64,000 nt of DNA from Escarpia spicata. Its lineage: Eukaryota > Annelida > Polychaeta > Sabellida > Siboglinidae. The notes beneath the pieces were generated by a model. It was not told the origin of the DNA. It saw only the letters and a program-made list of their open reading frames with translations, and ran no database searches. The number at the start of each line of letters is the position of its first letter. Positions within the stretch are counted from its first letter, which is position 1. The DNA is taken from positions 65,915,304 to 65,979,303 of the forward strand of contig OZ023206.1 of assembly GCA_963995525.1 (NCBI GenBank), in the 5' to 3' direction. This document shows positions 56,793-64,000 of this stretch, in pieces. Both the position numbers and the translations under genes were made by a program.

Positions 56793-56797
56793 TTTTT
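56793..56797 (+). terminator. T5 pol III terminator
   Basis: TTTTT follows the tRNA-like sequence two bases after its presumed end. Confidence 0.35.
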
Positions 56798-56826
56798 AGA
56801 TGCGCCATCTAGCGTCGGTGACGTTC

Positions 56827-56834
56827 TATATAAG
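56827..56834 (+). promoter_or_regulatory. TATA box of the NADAR gene
   Basis: TATATAAG lies 32 bp before the ATG at 56866, so the leader would be very short. This position argues for the inner ATG rather than the upstream one at 56,800. Confidence 0.5.
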
Positions 56835-56865
56835 CGGTGTCGGTAGCGGGTTATCGGTAGTAGTC

Positions 56866-57318
56866 ATGTTGTCGTCGGAACCTATAAAGTTTGGCGGAAC
56901 GCGCTCGTTCTTGTCGAATATGTACAAGTGCCGATTGACGGCGTACGGTCGGGTCTTCCGATCCGTCGAGCACGCCTATCAGTATAGGAAAGCGATGTTC
57001 AACGAAGACCTCGAATGCGCCGCGTGTATCAAAAGAGCGCGATCGCCCTACGTAGCGAAACGACTCAGTCACGGAATACGAAAAAAGAGAACGGGAACCG
57101 AATGGAACGTCGTTAGGGTCGCTTGTATGAAGGGCCTGTTGATGAGTAAGTTCGGCGGGGAGTTGAAGGCCGACCTGTTGGCCACCGGGGACGCCGAATT
57201 GGTGGAGTGGGTACCGAGTAGGGAGGGTTTCTGGGGTACCAGGATCGGGGACGTTAAGGGGGAGAACAAGCTCGGTAAACTGTTGATGGAGGTGCGCGAC
57301 GCTTATAAAGACGCGTAA
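56866..57318 (+). CDS. NADAR-domain protein (YbiA-like ADP-ribosyl glycosidase fold)
   Basis: A 150-residue product. Conserved NADAR blocks: F-G-G...FLSNMY (9-20), the SVEHAYQYRKA helix (33-43), a basic middle, W-N-V-V-R-V-A-C-M-K-G-L-L with KFG, then AELVEW...FWG and GENKLGKLLMEVR near the end. NADAR proteins bind ADP-ribose-like ligands. Some bacterial members remove ADP-ribose from guanine bases and act as antitoxins to DarT-like enzymes; YbiA acts in riboflavin metabolism. It is the first gene of the Polinton, 28 bp before the ATPase ATG. Inferred role here: reversing host ADP-ribosylation or altering NAD-derived signals. The fold call is strong; the role is open. Confidence 0.8.
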   Translation: MLSSEPIKFGGTRSFLSNMYKCRLTAYGRVFRSVEHAYQYRKAMFNEDLECAACIKRARSPYVAKRLSHGIRKKRTGTEWNVVRVACMKGLLMSKFGGELKADLLATGDAELVEWVPSREGFWGTRIGDVKGENKLGKLLMEVRDAYKDA

Positions 57319-57346
57319 AAAACCTCAGCCAGTATCAGTCGTGAAA

Positions 57347-57979
57347 ATGGGCGGACCGTTGTTGAAGCATCCGTTTACGTGTATAATATCAGGGCCTACG
57401 GGATGCGGTAAGACGACGTTCGTCGACCGTCTGATACGACACGCTATGATCGATCCGCCGCCCGAAAAAATCCTGTGGTGTTACGGGCAGTGGCAGACCG
57501 CCTACGCGTCTATGTCTCCGGAAATAGAGTTCGTAGACGGCCTGCCGACTACGACGCATTTAGACGGTAAAAAGAGGACGCTTTTAGTACTCGACGACCT
57601 CATGGAGGAAGCCGATAGCGGGGTGACGGAACTATTTACTAAAAAAAGTCATCATTGTAATACGTCGGTCGTACAACTCCGACAGAACATGTTTCCGAAA
57701 GGGAAAGAAAACCGCACAATCAGCCTGAACGCCCAATACTTAGCGCTATTCAAGAACCCCCGAGACGCTGGTCAAGTAGGTCACCTAGCGAAACAGATGT
57801 ACCCGGGAAAGGTCAAGTACATGATAGAGGCTTTCAAAGACGCGACGTCGGCGGCGTGCGGCTATCTCTTCGTCGATCTGAAACAGGAAACGGAAGAGTA
57901 CATGCGCCTGCGTACGTGTATATTTCCGGACGACCCCCTTCACTACGTCTACGTACGGAAGGGTGGTGGTCAACTATAA
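57347..57979 (+). CDS. A32/FtsK-HerA-type DNA packaging ATPase
   Basis: A 210-residue product. Walker A is GPTGCGKT (16-23), Walker B is TLLVLDDLM (78-86), and a QLRQNMFPKG block follows with the NAQYLALFKNPRD sensor-like motif typical of Polinton packaging ATPases. It would pump genomic DNA into capsids. The first in-frame ATG is used; an upstream GTG is unlikely in a eukaryote. Length is normal for the family and no break is visible. It sits between the NADAR gene and two small virion-associated genes. Confidence 0.9.
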   Translation: MGGPLLKHPFTCIISGPTGCGKTTFVDRLIRHAMIDPPPEKILWCYGQWQTAYASMSPEIEFVDGLPTTTHLDGKKRTLLVLDDLMEEADSGVTELFTKKSHHCNTSVVQLRQNMFPKGKENRTISLNAQYLALFKNPRDAGQVGHLAKQMYPGKVKYMIEAFKDATSAACGYLFVDLKQETEEYMRLRTCIFPDDPLHYVYVRKGGGQL

Positions 57980-58015
57980 GTAGAGAGGGACGTCGCCGCG
58001 TACGCATTAGTCGGT

Positions 58016-58429
58016 ATGACGGGAAGACGAGCGGTGGTAGCGGCGAAGCGACGACCAAAGGCGGCGGCGACAACGGTCTCGGAGCAACGCCTGAAGAGAC
58101 ACATTTTCGCCCTGCAGTTGATGGATAGACATAAGCGGAACATCGATCTGCGAAAAGCCGTTCTCGCCCACTCGGAGGTCGGTCTCATGTGTAGTCTGTG
58201 CGATTGCGCGTACAATATTCTGAGAGGGAACGTGAAGGTGTCGCCGAAGCAGAAACGCGTGTTGACGAAATACAGAGATCACCTGCGTGACCTGGTCAAC
58301 AAACGAATTCCGGTGAAGCGGAAGCGAGCCATCTTGCAAACAGGGGCGGGTGGTTTTCTGACGGCCCTGATAGCACCGTTAGCGAGCACCGTTCTCCTGC
58401 CACTACTCAAACAGATCATCGGGGGTTAA
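58016..58429 (+). CDS. Conserved Polinton small basic protein with hydrophobic C-terminus
   Basis: A 137-residue product. The N-terminus is Arg/Lys/Ala-rich and a CSLCDCAYNILRGN block lies mid-protein. A basic KRIPVKRKRAIL stretch and a GGFLTALIAPLASTVLLPLL hydrophobic tail complete it. From memory, Polintons and adintoviruses carry a similar ORF beside the ATPase. Its function is not known to me; the tail suggests membrane contact or capsid-internal packing. It starts 37 bp after the ATPase stop. Confidence 0.65.
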   Translation: MTGRRAVVAAKRRPKAAATTVSEQRLKRHIFALQLMDRHKRNIDLRKAVLAHSEVGLMCSLCDCAYNILRGNVKVSPKQKRVLTKYRDHLRDLVNKRIPVKRKRAILQTGAGGFLTALIAPLASTVLLPLLKQIIGG

Positions 58430-58432
58430 TCG

Positions 58433-59155
58433 ATGCAGTACGCGAAGAAGATGGCGTTGGTCGACCCGCGATTGGTGGAAAGTCTCCTTCAGCCACAGCA
58501 GCCGTCGAGCAGCACGCCCCGATCACGTGTACTGAGTAGCCTGGACAGCGATATGAAAGATATTCTAGAGCGATCGGATTTATCCGAACGCGATAAGGTG
58601 GTGTCGTACAATCAACTGCTGAGTCGCTACAACACTATAGAGGCGGCTCGAGCGGCGCAACCGGTACGCGTGTCGATGGTCAACGACGGCGAGATACCAC
58701 AGCCCGCGGTGGCGGCGCCATCGTCGGAGGCCGTAGAGCGCGAAATCGTAGCCAGCATGCCGAAAACGCTGAAAGGGAAGGCGAGTCTACTTATCGCGAA
58801 AATGAAAGCCGATCCGTTGTGTCGATGGAACGACCGCGGCGAATTCGTGTACGACGGTAAAACGATCGCGGGGAGTAACATGGTCGATCTAGTGAACGAT
58901 CTCATGCGAACGAGAACGAAGACGACGCAGCCCCTAGGATGGCGAGCTTTCGGGTTGAGCATGAAGGGTATGAACATTCCTATGGAGTTCGTCGGCAACC
59001 CGCGCTATCGGGAGTACATGGAGCGACGGAGGCGGCAAAGAGAAGAGGAGTCGGAGGCGTCGGCGGCGGTCAGTTCAGCGGGGAAGGCGGCACGAAGACG
59101 ACGTTCTAGAAAGAGACAAGGAGCGTTGGACGTCGTGACGTGGGAATCGATGTGA
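58433..59155 (+). CDS. Conserved Polinton protein, PX-like, function unknown
   Basis: A 240-residue product starting 4 bp after the previous stop. Features: KKMALVDPRLVESL, a D-M-K-D-I-L-E-R-S-D-L helix with YNQLLSRY, MPKTLKGKASLLIAKMK, WNDRGEFVYDG, SNMVDLVNDLMR and GWRAFGLSMKGMNIP. A highly basic tail (RRRRSRKR) precedes a final WESM. The same motif order occurs in Polinton proteins I recall as a core ORF near the ATPase. The basic tail suggests nucleic-acid contact. No break is visible. Confidence 0.65.
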   Translation: MQYAKKMALVDPRLVESLLQPQQPSSSTPRSRVLSSLDSDMKDILERSDLSERDKVVSYNQLLSRYNTIEAARAAQPVRVSMVNDGEIPQPAVAAPSSEAVEREIVASMPKTLKGKASLLIAKMKADPLCRWNDRGEFVYDGKTIAGSNMVDLVNDLMRTRTKTTQPLGWRAFGLSMKGMNIPMEFVGNPRYREYMERRRRQREEESEASAAVSSAGKAARRRRSRKRQGALDVVTWESM

Positions 59156-59157
59156 CG

Positions 59158-59331
59158 ATGCCGCCGATACAACGAACGGTCGTCGTCGTCGGTCTCGTCA
59201 TCACGGTTATCGCTCTCTATATAATATTCGTCGTTCATTGGTCGTCGTCGTCGTCATGGTGTCCGGGTGGAGTCGTCGTCGTCGTCCAAAACGAAACCTT
59301 CGATAACGAAACGACGACGACGTTGAACTGA
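59158..59331 (+). CDS. Small single-span membrane protein
   Basis: 57 residues from the ATG two bases after the previous stop. Residues about 8-26 form a hydrophobic helix (VVVVGLVITVIALYIIFVV). The rest is short with a serine run and two NET sequons. The compact spacing supports it. The repeated GTCGTC codons are an oddity of this element. No family is recognised; a Polinton membrane or virion protein is plausible. Confidence 0.45.
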   Translation: MPPIQRTVVVVGLVITVIALYIIFVVHWSSSSSWCPGGVVVVVQNETFDNETTTTLN

Positions 59332-60386
59332 ATGAACTCTACTTCGATCCGAAACGGGCGGGTAGTTACGGAGGCGTCGACGCGTTGCACCGGGCGTCAA
59401 AGGGGGGACGACGACGACCGGATGTCGAGAGGTGGCTAGCGGCGCTGGACGCTTATACCTTACACACAACCGGTTAAAAGACGTTTCAAACGACGTTGCG
59501 TCATCGTGGGCGGTCAAAACCAGCAGTGGCAAGCCGATCTGGTGGACTTGACTAGGCTAAAAAAAAAAAAACGACGGTATAACATTGCTATTGACGGTCA
59601 TCGACGTGTTTTCGAAGCGGGCGTGGTGCGTTCCGTTGAAGAGTAAGTCCGGCGCGTCACTCGTCGCGGCCTTCGCGCGTCTGCTGAACGACGCGCAACA
59701 GCCGCCGAACGCGCTTCAGACCGATAAGGGGACCGAGTTTCTGAACCGACCCCTGCAAACGTTCCTAAAGAGTCACGGCGTTCATCATTTCGTGACGCAT
59801 AACGAGGAGACTAAAGCGAGCGTCGTGGAACGATTCAATCGGACTTTGAAAACGCGCATGTGGCGTTATTTTACGAAACACGAGACGCTGCGCTACGTAG
59901 AGGCGTTACCGGATTTCGTGCATTCGTACAACAACGCTTATCATCGAAGCATCGGTAGGACGCCGGCGAGCGTCTACGGGACGAATCAGGAGGACGTATG
60001 GCAACGCCTGTACGGCGGCGGCGGCGGGCGGAAAAAAACCGAAACTTCGCGAAGGAGATCGCGTGCGTATCAGTAAGACGAGGGGTCAATTCAAAAAAGG
60101 ATACATGCCTAACTGGAGCGAGGAGCTCTTCACCGTCGTAGAGGTGCATCCGTCCAAACCGCCCGTTTATCGCCTGAAGGACGACGCCGGGACACCGGTA
60201 GAGGGCGCCTTCTACGAACAGGAAATACAACGCGTAGTCGTTCCGAAGGACAAACTATATCGCGTGGAGGCGGTTCTGCAGCGGCGACGTCGTCGCGGCG
60301 GCGGGTCGGAGGCGCTCGTAAAATGGAGCGGTTACCCGGCCTCCTTCAATAGATGGATCGACGCCGCGGCGCTCGTGGACCTATAA
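59303..60386 (+). pseudogene. Polinton integrase with C-terminal chromodomain, broken by frameshifts
   Basis: The N-terminal part reads LYFDPKRAGSYGGVDALHRA and DAYTLH in one frame. Then comes a second frame with VKRRFKRRCVIV and QQWQADLVDLTRL. The DDE core lies in a third stretch from 59,585: VIDVFSKRAW, TDKGTEF and ASVVERFNRTLK, so the catalytic residues are present. From about 60,040 another frame gives GDRVRISKTRGQFKKGYMPN and a chromodomain-like end, EALVKWSGYPASFNRWID. Three breaks are seen: about 59,465, at a 13-A run (59559-59571), and about 60,020-60,037 beside a 7-A run. No in-frame ATG is seen at the N-terminus. Integration function is probably lost, unless the assembly has homopolymer errors. 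Confidence 0.8.
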
Positions 60387-60524
60387 TAGCGCGGCATGCG
60401 TTGGACGCGTCACGAGGAATGCTGGCGGCTGCACGAGTCATGCTTATGAAGGGGAACGTCGCTCCTCCCGTATAAGGGCCCCTGCTGTAGCCGCAGACCG
60501 CAGGAGGCGGCGAGGGACGAGTAG

Positions 60525-60878
60525 CCGAAGAAGACTACCAAAGAGGACTCCGTCGACGCCGCTACTGGTTCAGAGCGGTCGACGAAGACTACCAACGAGG
60601 ACTCCGTCGACGCCGTCGAGAACGCCGACGACTCCACCGTCCACGAACCCGTTCCATGGCGGCTCTGCGGTAACGAATGCCCAAAGGCCGAAATCGTATT
60701 CCTCTGTCAGGACATCGTCCTGTACTTCGTCATTGCCGTTAGTATATACAATCTGACGCGGGGTCAAGGCGACTCCAACCTGTGGACGGCGCTGTTGAGC
60801 AGCTGTCTCGGCTACCTGCTCCCAAGTCCGTCTATGAGCGGCGGTCGACGACGACGAGACGATGGCGGTATCGTCTGA
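60525..60878 (+). CDS. Small Polinton membrane protein (LGYLLP family), start unclear
   Basis: The open frame runs from just after a TAG (60522-60524) to the TGA at 60876-60878, without an early ATG. An acidic, threonine-rich N-terminal part contains a 54-bp direct duplication (at 60,530 and 60,584). It is followed by CGNECPKAEIVFLCQDIVLY, FVIAVSIYNLTR and LLSSCLGYLLPSP, which resembles a small membrane protein I recall from Polintons. The end overlaps the penton start by 17 bp. Initiation could be at a non-ATG codon, or an upstream part may be lost or in another frame. Confidence 0.5.
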   Translation, partial: PKKTTKEDSVDAATGSERSTKTTNEDSVDAVENADDSTVHEPVPWRLCGNECPKAEIVFLCQDIVLYFVIAVSIYNLTRGQGDSNLWTALLSSCLGYLLPSPSMSGGRRRRDDGGIV

Positions 60879-61656
60879 CTTTTACCTGACGCTACCGAGC
60901 AACGCGTCTATGAAGCGGCACCCCGAAAATACGTTGACGCACTACATCACGACGCTGACGCGACGTTTTGACCTGCCTGGCGGAGAATGGGAATGCGGAC
61001 TGGTGAAGCGACAGTACCCGCACACGTGGTACAACGTGAGAGAGGCGGACGCCACCTTCTACCTGTCGGCGCCACGAGGTGAGATGGGTCTTTTCACGAC
61101 CATGGACGGTATCGGGATATACCGGCAGGGTACGATTACTCACGGTTTCTACAACAACGTTTACGTGCTACTGCGCGAGGTCAACGAGGCGCTAATGAAA
61201 TTGTGCACCGATAAGGTAAAGGTGCGTCTAGAGTACAGCGGCGTCTCTAACCGAATGACGCTGCGTATGTCGGCGGGTGTCGCCTTTACCCTACCCGATA
61301 CGAGCCGTCTGAAGAGCGTACTAGGTTTCCATAAGAACGTTACCGTAAGTCCCCCGATGATGGGCCCCGAACCGGAAGTCGTCGTTATCGAGACCAGCCC
61401 CGCCGCGTACACGTTCGCGTACGAAGGTCGCAATACGGTGGATATGAAGGCGGGCGTCGACACCCTGTACGTGTACACGGATCTCGTGGAATCGCGCGTC
61501 GTCGGCGACGTGTACGCGCCGCTCCTTCGAAACATCGCCGTCTTCGGTACGAACGGTAGCGTTATTTCGGAAACGTTCGACCGCGTCCAATACGTGAAGC
61601 TGCTGCGGCATCAATTCGATACGATCGAGGTCGATATAAGAGACGATTGCGGTTAA
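60862..61656 (+). CDS. Penton (minor capsid) protein, ends early at a TAA
   Basis: A 264-residue product. It starts MAVSSDFYLTLPSNASMKRH and has NTLTHYITTL, GGEWECGLVKRQYP, LKSVLGFH, LYVYTDLVESRVVGD, YAPLLRNIAVFG and RHQFDTIEVDIRDDCG, the signature of the Polinton single-jelly-roll vertex protein. TAA at 61654-61656 stops it within the usual closing motif. The same frame continues as PIPFERGKLVATLHIRRC to 61728, which is what the family's C-terminus normally looks like. So this is probably a late nonsense mutation removing about 24 residues. Confidence 0.85.
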   Translation: MAVSSDFYLTLPSNASMKRHPENTLTHYITTLTRRFDLPGGEWECGLVKRQYPHTWYNVREADATFYLSAPRGEMGLFTTMDGIGIYRQGTITHGFYNNVYVLLREVNEALMKLCTDKVKVRLEYSGVSNRMTLRMSAGVAFTLPDTSRLKSVLGFHKNVTVSPPMMGPEPEVVVIETSPAAYTFAYEGRNTVDMKAGVDTLYVYTDLVESRVVGDVYAPLLRNIAVFGTNGSVISETFDRVQYVKLLRHQFDTIEVDIRDDCG

Positions 61657-61733
61657 CCGATACCATTCGAGCGGGGGAAGCTAGTGGCGACGCTTCACAT
61701 CAGACGCTGTAAATCGAGATTGTTTTAACCACG

Positions 61734-62138
61734 ATGCCGAACCCGTACGAGGACTACTACGTTCGACAGGTCGGCGGTCAACTGCCGGTCTTCATCGGCG
61801 GTCGGGGTCAACGAGGATACGGTCTGGGTAATATCTTCGGGAGCCTGTTTCGAAGCGTCATGCCGCTTTTTAAGACAGGTGCCATGGCGTTGGGAAAACG
61901 CGCGCTCAAAACCGGCGTGCACGTGGCGCGGGACGTCGTCGGCGGCGGCAATCTGAAAGCGTCGGTAAAACGACGCGCGAAGGAGGCCGGCGTCGATCTT
62001 CTCGACGGCCTATTGAAAGGGCCGGCGTCGAAGAGGCGGATGAAAAAAGTGCCGCCTATAAAGAAGCCGCGTCGAACGGCGACGACCGTCAGTAGACGGA
62101 AGAGAGGGCGTCGATCGGTCGATATATTCGACGCGTAA
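61734..62138 (+). CDS. pVI/pX-like minor capsid protein
   Basis: A 134-residue product. It starts MPNPYEDYYVRQVGGQLPVF then GGRGQRGYGLGNIFGSLFR, with an amphipathic helix region. RALKTGVHVARDV and a strongly basic C-terminus (KKPRRTATTVSRRKRGRRS) follow. This matches Polinton proteins compared to adenovirus pVI/pX, which link capsid and DNA and disturb membranes. It ends 2 bp before the major capsid ATG. No break is visible. Confidence 0.75.
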   Translation: MPNPYEDYYVRQVGGQLPVFIGGRGQRGYGLGNIFGSLFRSVMPLFKTGAMALGKRALKTGVHVARDVVGGGNLKASVKRRAKEAGVDLLDGLLKGPASKRRMKKVPPIKKPRRTATTVSRRKRGRRSVDIFDA

Positions 62139-62140
62139 CG

Positions 62141-63445
62141 ATGGCGTTCGTAAATACAGCGTGCGAGGGCGTGAAGGCCGAACTGGACCTGTTCACCGAA
62201 CCGATGACGCAGAAGAGCATCGAGAGCAGTCAGTGGACCGTCTACCAACCGCTGACGGCTCTCGACGCCGGCGGTCCTATCGAGTTCCTCATTCCGGGGT
62301 CGGGTAACGACTACACGGACCTGGCGAGTCTTCAAACGTACGTCCGCTTCAAAATGGTTCAGGGGGATGGTAACGATCTGGCGGCCGGCGCCACCGTGGC
62401 GCCGGTCAACAATTTCCTCCATTCGATGTTCAGTCAAATCGACGTGTCGCTGAACGGTACGCTCGTGACGCCGTCGACCAATACGTACGCGTACCGGGCC
62501 TACATCGAGACCCTGCTGAGTTACGGTAGCGACGCAAAACGATCGCATCTCACGGGGTCGTTGTGGTACAAAGACAGCGCCGGACACATGACCGCGCGCG
62601 GGGACGACAACACCGGGTTCGTAGCGCGGCGCGACCTGACGGCGGCCAGCGCCGAGGTGGAGATGATGGGACACCTGCACGTCGACGCGTTTATGCTAAA
62701 CCGCCTCATACCGAGCGGCATCGACACGAAAATACGCATGGTCCACTCGAAGGACGCCTTCGCGCTCATGGGCCCTGCTGCCGCGCCGGGGTGGCGTATC
62801 GTGATACGCTCGATTTGCCTGTACGTCCGAAAAGTGAAGTTGAACCCGGAAGTCCAGCTGGGTCATATCAAAGCGTGGACTTTGGGAACAGCTAAGTTTC
62901 CGATGCGCCGCGTCGACTGCAAGTCGTTCTCGATAACCGCGGGTACGCTATCGCACACGCACGAGAACCTGTACATGGGTGCGATTCCGAAACGCATAAT
63001 CCTGATGATGATCGACAACGCCGCCTACAACGGAGACTACACTAGAAATCCGTTGAACGCGCAGCACAACGACATAAACTTCCTCGCGCTCATCGTCGAC
63101 GGACGTCAGGTGCCGAGCAAGCCGCTGCAGCCGGACTTCCCACACCACCGGTGCATACGAAGCTACATGAATCTCTTCGAGGCCACCGGAAAGGCGGGCG
63201 AGGACGAGGGGAACGACATATCGCGCTCGGACTTAGAAGCCGGCTACACCGTCTTCGCTTTCGACCTGACCCCCGACTGTTGCGACGGGGACCATTTCAA
63301 CGTCGTGCGTCAGGGGACCGTGGGCGCTGAAATGCAGTTCACGACGCCGCTAGCCCGACCGATGAACGTCATCGTGTATGCAGAATTCGAGACGGTGATG
63401 GAGATCGATCGGACCCGGAACGTCCTGTACGACTGTACGTCGTAA
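62141..63445 (+). CDS. Major capsid protein (double jelly-roll, hexon-like)
   Basis: A 434-residue product. It starts MAFVNTACEGVKAELDLFTE and has QWTVYQPLTALD, GPIEFLIPGSGNDYTDL, NNFLHSMFSQIDVSLNGTLV, YRAYIETLLSYG, a FMLNRLIPSGID block and VLYDCTS-type end. These are the hallmark motifs of the Polinton major capsid protein, two fused jelly-roll folds that form trimeric capsomers. Length is near normal and no frameshift is visible. Its TAA overlaps the protease ATG by one base (TAATG). Confidence 0.92.
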   Translation: MAFVNTACEGVKAELDLFTEPMTQKSIESSQWTVYQPLTALDAGGPIEFLIPGSGNDYTDLASLQTYVRFKMVQGDGNDLAAGATVAPVNNFLHSMFSQIDVSLNGTLVTPSTNTYAYRAYIETLLSYGSDAKRSHLTGSLWYKDSAGHMTARGDDNTGFVARRDLTAASAEVEMMGHLHVDAFMLNRLIPSGIDTKIRMVHSKDAFALMGPAAAPGWRIVIRSICLYVRKVKLNPEVQLGHIKAWTLGTAKFPMRRVDCKSFSITAGTLSHTHENLYMGAIPKRIILMMIDNAAYNGDYTRNPLNAQHNDINFLALIVDGRQVPSKPLQPDFPHHRCIRSYMNLFEATGKAGEDEGNDISRSDLEAGYTVFAFDLTPDCCDGDHFNVVRQGTVGAEMQFTTPLARPMNVIVYAEFETVMEIDRTRNVLYDCTS

Positions 63446-63903
63446 TGGATACGTTCCAACTGATGCGTCGCCTGGAACGCGACGCGTACGCTAAACGCAT
63501 CGTCGTCGGCGTCGTGCCTAAAGACGCGCTACTTACCACTGCCGCCGCCGCCGCCACTTACCCGATGGCCTTCGTGTGCAATACCGACGACGGCGGCGAA
63601 CCGGGGGATCACTGGGTGGCCGTCTACGTCGATCGGCGAGGCGTCGGCGAGTACTTCGATTCGTACGGTCTGCCGCCGCTGCACGCCGACCTCCGCGCCT
63701 TCCTGCACCGACACTGCGGCGACGCGTGGACGTACAACGACAAGCGATTGCAGAGCGTCGTCTCTAACGTGTGCGGACAATATTGCGTCGCCTACCTACT
63801 CCTCCGATGTCGCGCCATGCCGTTGACGTCGTTCCAGAACCTATTCGGCACCAATCGGGTGGACAATGACCGTCTCGTATTCGATTGGCTAAGGCCACAT
63901 TAA
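63445..63903 (+). CDS. Adenain-like maturation cysteine protease
   Basis: A 152-residue product. The catalytic set is visible: His56 in GDHWVAVYVD, Asp72 in EYFDSYG, Gln103 and Cys110 in LQSVVSNVCGQYC, with the 7-residue Gln-Cys spacing of adenovirus protease. The C-terminus has NDRLVFDWL. It would cleave capsid and pVI-like proteins during virion maturation. The start overlaps the capsid stop, and an AATAAA lies about 23 bp after the stop. It appears intact. Confidence 0.92.
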   Translation: MDTFQLMRRLERDAYAKRIVVGVVPKDALLTTAAAAATYPMAFVCNTDDGGEPGDHWVAVYVDRRGVGEYFDSYGLPPLHADLRAFLHRHCGDAWTYNDKRLQSVVSNVCGQYCVAYLLLRCRAMPLTSFQNLFGTNRVDNDRLVFDWLRPH

Positions 63904-63925
63904 CGCTTCGCTTTTACGTGTATAG

Positions 63926-63963
63926 TAATAAAATACCGATGAAATGTACGCAATTGTGTTTTA
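63926..63963. promoter_or_regulatory. Convergent polyadenylation signals
   Basis: AATAAA on the plus strand follows the protease stop at about 63,928. About 30 bp later TTTATT (AATAAA on the minus strand) suggests a second gene ending here from the right, as expected for a convergent polymerase B module. Confidence 0.5.
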
Positions 63964-64000
63964 TTACCCTACCTACATACATACATACAGAACCCTACCC

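Larger units (their letters stand above)
56369..64000 (+). mobile_element. Polinton/Maverick (adintovirus-like) element, left part
   Basis: It begins AGTAGTAATGAGG exactly where similarity to the LINE repeat stops; Polintons commonly start with AG and make 6-bp target duplications, here predicted as CATGCT. It carries packaging ATPase, integrase, penton, pVI-like protein, major capsid protein and adenain-type protease in compact plus-strand order, plus a NADAR gene. Base composition is strikingly CpG-rich compared with the surrounding DNA, and no introns are visible. The element continues past the window; polymerase B is not seen. Confidence 0.85.

Noticed and set aside
57785..62680. Minus-strand Arg/Val-rich frames inside the Polinton
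   Set aside because: They are antisense shadows of well-recognised capsid and ATPase genes in CpG-rich DNA.

Overview
This window comes from a marine-invertebrate-type metazoan genome. It has a multi-exon extracellular-matrix gene with GT-AG introns, abundant CA/GT/GA microsatellites, Ty3/Gypsy and CR1/RTE-like retroelements, a tRNA-derived SINE and a Polinton/Maverick. Phylum cannot be fixed from the sequence; a lophotrochozoan such as a mollusc, or a cephalochordate, fits best.

Left part (198-19,898, minus strand): one host gene. Nine exons splice in perfect phase to a predicted 1,042-residue secreted cartilage intermediate layer protein (CILP)-like protein. Its order is signal peptide, chitin-binding CBM14, thrombospondin type 1, carboxypeptidase-regulatory-like domain, Ig, CILP core with a polybasic cleavage site, and C-terminal domain. 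A TATA box lies at 19,965-19,973. The last intron (526-9,876) holds a nearly complete Gypsy element (728-9,292, 151-bp LTRs, 5-bp target duplication). That element is itself split inside gag by a near-intact LINE (4,509-8,727). Other introns hold microsatellites, a LINE fragment and local tandem repeats.

Middle part (20-56 kb): no convincing host gene, mostly mobile-element remains. In order: a 5'-truncated LINE; a 33-bp minisatellite; intergenic DNA with AACGTT/GACGTC-rich repeats; a degenerate Gypsy element B (about 26.4-39.9 kb, minus); a Gypsy integrase fragment C; a SINE; LINE 3' fragments; and a 3'-truncated Gypsy element D with PBS and candidate LTR. Element B is striking. Two pieces of its own coding sequence have grown into tandem arrays: 47 bp x 16 in the protease region and 64 bp x about 122 (7.8 kb) in the reverse transcriptase region.

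Right part (56,369 to beyond the window end, plus strand): a CpG-rich, intronless, tightly packed Polinton/Maverick (adintovirus-like). It carries a NADAR-domain protein, A32/FtsK-type packaging ATPase, two conserved small virion-associated proteins, two small membrane proteins, a chromodomain integrase broken by frameshifts, penton (with a late stop codon), a pVI-like protein, the double-jelly-roll major capsid protein and an adenain-like protease. Its left end is defined by an abrupt departure from a LINE repeat whose inverted relative lies at 41.6 kb. The DNA polymerase B gene is not in the window and is expected beyond 64,000, probably convergent. A pol III-type tRNA-like unit lies between the left terminus and the NADAR gene.
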